A DNA stretch of 8,777 nt from Nitrospirales bacterium (GTDB lineage Bacteria; Nitrospirota; Nitrospiria; Nitrospirales; UBA8639). Location: assembly GCA_029261305.1 (NCBI GenBank), contig JAJDBO010000132.1:1-8777 (forward strand). Reading direction: 5' to 3'. The notes beneath the pieces were generated by a model. The model did not search any database. It was not told the origin of the DNA and saw nothing but the letters and a program-made list of their open reading frames with translations. The number at the start of each line of letters is the position of its first letter. The stretch's first letter is position 1. A program made the translations under genes and the position numbers. This document shows positions 6,117 through 8,777 of the stretch, one piece after another.

Positions 6117-7202
6117 ATGCCGGTTAAAGACCTACATAAAAAACCCTTCGATGAAGGGACACTTACCAAGCTAAAAATTTTTGACCTTTATTGCGGTGAG
6201 TGGCTGCCAGTATTTCTCTCCAAGATAGATTCGAGATTTTCCTCAATTCATATATATGACTTCTTCGCTGGACCGGGAATTGACTCCAACAATATCTATG
6301 GAAGTCCCCTTCGTTTTCTCAAACATTTAAAACAATACCAAAATCTTGATGGGTGGAAGAAAGTGGACGTTCATGTTCACTTCTTCGATAAAGATTCGTC
6401 AAAAATCAAACAGCTAAAAAAGAATATTGCCAAACAAGAACTAGAACTCCCAAAGATAAAATACGACATCGAACCATTGGGATTTGAAGTTGCATTTGAA
6501 AGATGTGCTTCAGAACTCACGGATAGAAGCGCAGCCAAATTAGTTTTCATCGATCAAAATGGGGTAGGACATTTAACAGACGACGTATTTACAAAACTCG
6601 TTAGCTCTCCAAATTGTGATTTTCTTTTTTTTATTTCCTCTTCTATTCTTCACCGGTTTAAAGAACACCCTGCTATCAAACAAAAGATTGTTAGTCCAAA
6701 TGATTACAACCATGTCCACCGTGCAGCACTTGAATATTATCGGAGTTTACTCTCTCCCAAGAAAAGATATTTTCTTGCCCCTTTTTCTATCAAGAAAGGT
6801 GCAAATATTTATGGTCTAATTTTTGGTTCTGCGCACCCTCTAGGAATAGATAAATTTATCCAAATTGCTTGGCAAAATGATGAAGTTACGGGGGAAGCCG
6901 ACTTTAATATCGATCGGGAGAACATTCAGGCTGGACAATTAAACCTTCCTCTTCCGGAATGTCAGCCAAGCAAAATTTCAGACTTCGAAGTTGAGTTGGA
7001 GAACCTCTTGCGTGAAGGCAAAATTGCTAATGAAGTGGACGTTATGCAAGTTTGTTTTAATCATGGGGTGAAAAGGAAACACGCTGAGCCAATACTTGTA
7101 AAATTAAAAAAAGAAAATATCCTGGATTTAGGATTTCGAGTCCCAGATATCAAAAACCTGAAATCTCCGCGTCCAATTCATCTAAAAAAACAAATTAAGT
7201 GA
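6117..7202 (+). CDS. tcmP: Three-Cys-motif partner protein TcmP (methyltransferase-like)
   Basis: This 361-residue protein is recognised as TcmP from its position after the three-Cys protein and from its motifs. DFFAGPG (residues 48-54) resembles the glycine-rich SAM-binding loop of Rossmann methyltransferases and is followed by YGSPLRFL (61-68). FFDKD (89-93) fits the acidic strand-2 motif, and VFIDQNGVGHL (143-153) sits where family members have an IDP-G-like motif IV. GSAHPLGIDKFIQIAW (237-252) is another family block. Residues about 286-340 look like a small winged-helix segment (SDFEVELENLLREGK, then HAEPILVKLKKENIL). The ATG has a poor Shine-Dalgarno (AAGGAG lies about 20 bases back), so translational coupling to the upstream gene is likely. 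The gene is AT-rich compared with the CHAT gene, suggesting separate acquisition. The reaction and substrate of the family are unknown to me; nucleic acid modification is a guess from the fold. Confidence 0.85.
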   Translation: MPVKDLHKKPFDEGTLTKLKIFDLYCGEWLPVFLSKIDSRFSSIHIYDFFAGPGIDSNNIYGSPLRFLKHLKQYQNLDGWKKVDVHVHFFDKDSSKIKQLKKNIAKQELELPKIKYDIEPLGFEVAFERCASELTDRSAAKLVFIDQNGVGHLTDDVFTKLVSSPNCDFLFFISSSILHRFKEHPAIKQKIVSPNDYNHVHRAALEYYRSLLSPKKRYFLAPFSIKKGANIYGLIFGSAHPLGIDKFIQIAWQNDEVTGEADFNIDRENIQAGQLNLPLPECQPSKISDFEVELENLLREGKIANEVDVMQVCFNHGVKRKHAEPILVKLKKENILDLGFRVPDIKNLKSPRPIHLKKQIK

Positions 7203-7514
7203 TCAAATCTTTTTTTGACCCATTACCCTCTTCCTCTCCTTATCTTCATAGCACCCCGAAAAAGATGATGATTTCCCAAAAGGGGAAGTATTAGGGTATT
7301 GCTGTCATCCATTGGTTTTCGTGATGGATCGCCGCATGGGGCTGGTTTATGGATGCGACCTCATTCGATTCTGAGAATTGACGACCCAGCTAGGATGGTT
7401 CACGAAAGGGTCTCTTACGCCCCGACCTTTTCCAAAGGCATGCGGTTCGCAAATCGAAAAACCGATTGCTTGATTGCAATTTTGGTTCTTTCTCTTTAGA
7501 AAAGCCCTTAAGTC
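7203..7514. other. 312-base gap without a convincing gene
   Basis: Open frames here are short, lack ribosome binding sites and show no family resemblance. A TTCCC-AAAAG-GGGAA hairpin (7274-7288) and a bulged inverted repeat GCAAATCG/CGATTGC (about 7449-7470) are visible, neither with a T-tract. T-rich sequence just after the tcmP stop (TCTTTTTTTG) has no stem before it, so a clear intrinsic terminator is absent. Confidence 0.4.
7474..7502 (+). promoter_or_regulatory. Weak predicted promoter for the DUF4760-like gene
   Basis: TTGCAA (7474-7479, 4 of 6) and TAGAAA (7497-7502, 4 of 6) are separated by 17 bases. Initiation about 6 bases after would fall just before the ATG at 7515, giving a nearly leaderless transcript, which fits the absence of a Shine-Dalgarno there. 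Confidence 0.25.
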
Positions 7515-8033
7515 ATGGATTACTTAATAAGCTTTCTACAATATTTATTTGATCATGCCGATGGCATTACGGCCTTTGGAGCATTGATTGCAGCATTTGG
7601 TGGGCTTGGAATGCTGGGCTGGGGTATCTACGAGTATTCCCGACAAAACACCCAAAAACGTGCGGAACTCTTCCGCGAACTTAGGTCCCGGTTTCAAGCG
7701 CGTGAGAATTTACAAAATTTAAGACTTTTACTGAGTGAGGGGGATTCTGAAGAACTAGCAAAAGTCCCTTTTGCTGAACGAAAGGAATTTTTGGCATTTT
7801 TAGAAGAGGTCGCGCTATCTGTTAATTCAAAACTTCTAAGTGAAGATGTCGCTTTTTACATGTTTGGTTATTATGCCGCTGTAATCGATAAGAGCGATTA
7901 TTTCTGGAATGATATTCCCAGGAACCATTGGTCGTGGTTGATGACCGCCGAGTTTTGTAAACGAATGGGACAAAGGCTGAGAGAAGTCGAAGAAAACAAA
8001 AATCCCCTGGAGTTCAAAAATTATAAGTTCTGA
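7515..8033 (+). CDS. Single-pass membrane protein, DUF4760-like
   Basis: This 172-residue protein has one clear transmembrane segment (about residues 17-38, ITAFGALIAAFGGLGMLGWG) followed by a charged cytoplasmic part: QKRAELFRELRSRFQARENL (48-66), KEFLAFLEEVALSVNSKLLS (90-109) and YMFGYYAAVID (115-125). This helical pattern resembles DUF4760-type proteins of unknown function, but the match is from memory of the pattern and is moderate. The ATG start is constrained by an in-frame TAA only 3 bases upstream, and no Shine-Dalgarno is visible. It follows tcmP on the same strand but is separated by 312 bases, so shared transcription is uncertain. Small membrane-anchored proteins next to nucleic-acid-acting genes can be effectors of defence modules; no direct evidence supports that here. 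Confidence 0.7.
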   Translation: MDYLISFLQYLFDHADGITAFGALIAAFGGLGMLGWGIYEYSRQNTQKRAELFRELRSRFQARENLQNLRLLLSEGDSEELAKVPFAERKEFLAFLEEVALSVNSKLLSEDVAFYMFGYYAAVIDKSDYFWNDIPRNHWSWLMTAEFCKRMGQRLREVEENKNPLEFKNYKF

Positions 8034-8354
8034 TTTTTAAAGTATGTCTTCTTCAATGGTGTTTCTGACTGCTTGTGACACCAACCGTTGCGTTACTTCC
8101 CATATTTATGTGAAGCCCCTCATCCAAGCTTTCGGGCAAGAGGCACGATGCCTCAGGTTGGCGATACGATTCATGCCAGGCCACCATCTGCCATAATCCA
8201 CTTCTCTGTTTTAGGCCTCCGGCGTCTCGAAGAGGCAGGACCAGACGGGCTTATTCAAGCCCCTGCCCTATATAGCGGATGTAGTCGATTTCCAACACAG
8301 ACCAAGAGACGTCGTGATGGGTCCAGACCTGAAGTTCTTAACCCAGACTTCAAA
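8034..8354. other. Convergent intergenic region with several possible hairpins
   Basis: This 321-base stretch lies between convergent genes and shows no credible coding sequence. It holds several compact inverted repeats: GAGGCA-CGA-TGCCTC (8140-8154), GGGCTT-ATTC-AAGCCC (8247-8262), and overlapping alternative stems GCCTC/GAGGC (8215-8219 with 8232-8236) and CGTCT/AGACG (8223-8227 with 8243-8247). None is followed by a T-tract on either strand, so ordinary intrinsic terminators are not supported. The base composition is richer in G and C than the flanking genes. It could be a decayed insertion, a dispersed repeat or a structured RNA; nothing decides between these. Confidence 0.4.
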
Positions 8355-8777
8355 TCATAGGAAGGGGGTCATCTCTTCTTTTGTGAATGTATTCGAATCG
8401 AGATCCTTTAATTCACGCTCGACCGTCTTTTCTTCCACGAAGGAGATTATACTCTTGGCCACCAATTCCTTCTGGGAATCGCAGTGGTTTGAAAATATCG
8501 TGCCGTTCGCGATTTCTGCCTGAAGAGGGCATCCGCCGCCGCACGTTAACGCCACCGAACAGCTTCGACACGGCTCGTGGCTGGCGACGTTTCTGGATTG
8601 ATAGGTGTCGTATCGGTTGTCGACAAAGTCCACCAGGCCTTCGTTCGTGACGATTCCGATTCTTTTGTTTTTATATCCCGCTTCTTCATAGCATCCATAC
8701 ACATCACCATACGGGTCGAACAACATGGAGTACGGCCGGTTTTCCATACAAAACATGGTCTTATTCAAGAGGATGTT
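8355..8777 (-). CDS. C-terminal SPASM domain of a radical SAM enzyme (partial, runs off the right edge)
   Basis: The frame is open to the window edge, so only about the last 140 residues are seen. They contain the complete seven-cysteine SPASM signature: C-x13-G-x4-C (FCMENRPYSM...YGDVYGC), then C-x2-C-x5-C-x3-C (EPCRSCSVALTCGGGC), then a final Cys 15 residues later (NHC). SPASM domains bind auxiliary [4Fe-4S] clusters in radical SAM enzymes that modify peptides or proteins, such as RiPP maturases and anaerobic sulfatase-maturating enzymes. The CX3CX2C radical SAM core should lie beyond the right edge. A TTG at 8768 could be taken as a start, but the frame continues upstream of it and a lone SPASM domain would be unusual. 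The C-terminal tail is acidic and helical. The substrate cannot be inferred because the upstream neighbours are outside the window. Confidence 0.85.
   Translation of the reverse strand, partial: NILLNKTMFCMENRPYSMLFDPYGDVYGCYEEAGYKNKRIGIVTNEGLVDFVDNRYDTYQSRNVASHEPCRSCSVALTCGGGCPLQAEIANGTIFSNHCDSQKELVAKSIISFVEEKTVERELKDLDSNTFTKEEMTPFL

Noticed and set aside
7299..7499. 66-residue plus-strand frame between tcmP and the membrane protein gene
   Set aside because: It has no ribosome binding site and no motif, and its end overlaps the predicted promoter. Amino acid usage looks random.
8088..8360. 90-residue plus-strand frame, considered as a precursor peptide for the radical SAM enzyme
   Set aside because: It is on the opposite strand, lacks a ribosome binding site and typical leader features, and runs through the inverted repeats.
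8355..8768. A complete stand-alone SPASM protein starting at TTG 8768
   Set aside because: The frame stays open to the window edge and the first SPASM cysteine lies only a few residues after that TTG, so a truncated view of a larger enzyme is more likely.

Overview
The window looks like an accessory region of a Gram-negative bacterium. Two proteins carry Sec-type signal peptides, there are two fragments of a CzcC/TolC-type outer-membrane efflux gene, and a large exported TPR-CHAT protein is present. Base composition is moderate and uneven: the DUF5131-tcmP pair is visibly more AT-rich than the CHAT gene. I could not assign a genus from the sequence alone. No rRNA, tRNA or CRISPR array was seen.

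Left edge (1-375, minus strand): a type II toxin-antitoxin operon, higB followed by the first codons of higA, which is cut by the window edge. A 20-bp array of TGTCAA/TTGACA half-sites overlaps the probable promoter and is the likely autoregulatory operator.

376-5124: two fragments of the 3' end of a czcC-like efflux gene lie in direct orientation about 4.49 kb apart and begin at the same codon. The left copy is split by a 160-164 bp MITE-like element with 20-bp terminal inverted repeats (18/20 matching) and has lost its stop codon. The right copy keeps an open frame to its natural stop. Between them is a probable two-gene operon: an exported protein of 1058 residues with about ten TPR units and a C-terminal CHAT (caspase-like) protease domain with its His-Cys dyad, then a 202-residue secreted helical protein of unknown function.

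5258-7202: an operon with its own predicted promoter encodes a DUF5131 (phage Gp37/Gp68, three-Cys-motif) protein and, 5 bases later, the three-Cys-motif partner protein TcmP, which has a methyltransferase-like fold and a C-terminal segment that may be a winged helix. This pair is typical of mobile or accessory DNA and its biochemical role is not established.

7203-8777: a 312-base gap without a convincing gene, a membrane-anchored DUF4760-like protein, a 321-base convergent intergenic region rich in possible hairpins, and on the minus strand the C-terminal SPASM domain of a radical SAM enzyme that runs off the right edge.

The most unusual points are the repeat-bracketed CHAT module, the nested MITE, and the uncharacterised secreted partner of the CHAT protein.
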